Of a stretch of 5,857 nucleotides of DNA, positions 5,834 through 5,857 are shown piece after piece. How positions within the stretch are numbered: position 1 is the stretch's first letter; the number at the start of each line of letters is the position of its first letter. A program made the position numbers and the translations under genes. The DNA comes from JAAYYM01 sp035271065 (GTDB taxonomy: Bacteria > Bacillota > Clostridia > Lachnospirales > Lachnospiraceae), in NCBI GenBank assembly GCA_035271065.1, contig DATESB010000119.1, positions 1 through 5,857 of the forward strand, given 5' to 3'. The notes under the pieces were generated by a model. The model ran no database searches. It was given only the letters and a program-made list of their open reading frames with translations, and was not told the origin of the DNA.

Positions 5834-5857
5834 AAATATCAGAGCCAATGCTTCCGA
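5832..5857 (-). CDS. Possible C-terminal tail of an upstream gene (partial)
   Basis: One minus-strand frame reads seven codons, Gly-Ser-Ile-Gly-Ser-Asp-Ile, from the window edge to a TAA that overlaps the rng ribosome binding site. Such an overlap is common between adjacent operon genes. In many clostridia the gene before rng encodes a radical SAM/DUF2344 protein, which would fit, but seven residues cannot identify it. Another frame also ends within this stretch (TGA after five codons), so this is a guess based on position. Confidence 0.3.

Noticed and set aside
5819..5848. Longer rng start at TTG, adding ten residues
   Set aside because: AAGGAG lies inside this extension at the right distance from the GTG at 5816-5818, and the extension resembles no RNase E/G N-terminus.
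1..5857. CRISPR arrays, tRNA or rRNA genes, toxin-antitoxin or defence genes
   Set aside because: No spaced direct repeats, cloverleaf sequences or defence-type proteins were found; apart from the intron the window is a conserved housekeeping operon.

Overview
The window looks like low-GC Firmicutes DNA, most likely a clostridium of the Lachnospiraceae type. The grounds are the AT-rich sequence, the strong AGGAGG ribosome binding sites, the rplU-prp-rpmA arrangement with an N-terminally extended L27, and an Obg with the C-terminal OCT domain. The family assignment is an inference from gene order and protein style.

All genes lie on the minus strand, so the operon reads from high to low coordinates. 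The order is rng (RNase E/G family), rplU (L21), prp (cysteine protease that matures L27), rpmA (L27), obgE (50S assembly GTPase), yhbY (CRM-domain RNA-binding protein), nadD (nicotinate-mononucleotide adenylyltransferase), yqeK (HD-domain Ap4A hydrolase) and rsfS (ribosome silencing factor). A few bases at the right edge may be the tail of one more upstream gene. Most of the products make, mature or switch off the large ribosomal subunit. NadD and YqeK add NAD synthesis and dinucleotide clean-up.

The regulatory layout is readable. A well-formed sigma-A promoter overlaps the rng stop codon and drives rplU through a leader of about 80 nt that is probably the L21 autoregulatory leader. A 12-bp hairpin followed by six T sits between rpmA and obgE and should act as a terminator or attenuator dividing the ribosomal protein genes from the rest. 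A bidirectional terminator closes the operon after rsfS.

The only accessory element is at the left edge. Positions 1-139 are the 5' end of a group IIC intron on the minus strand, cut by the window edge. It sits 4 nt past the T-run of the operon terminator, the target type expected for class C introns. No wholly new system is visible. The points worth checking are the intron insertion, the internal terminator, the promoter nested in rng, a non-canonical NadD substrate loop, and an RNase E/G that lacks the zinc-link cysteines.
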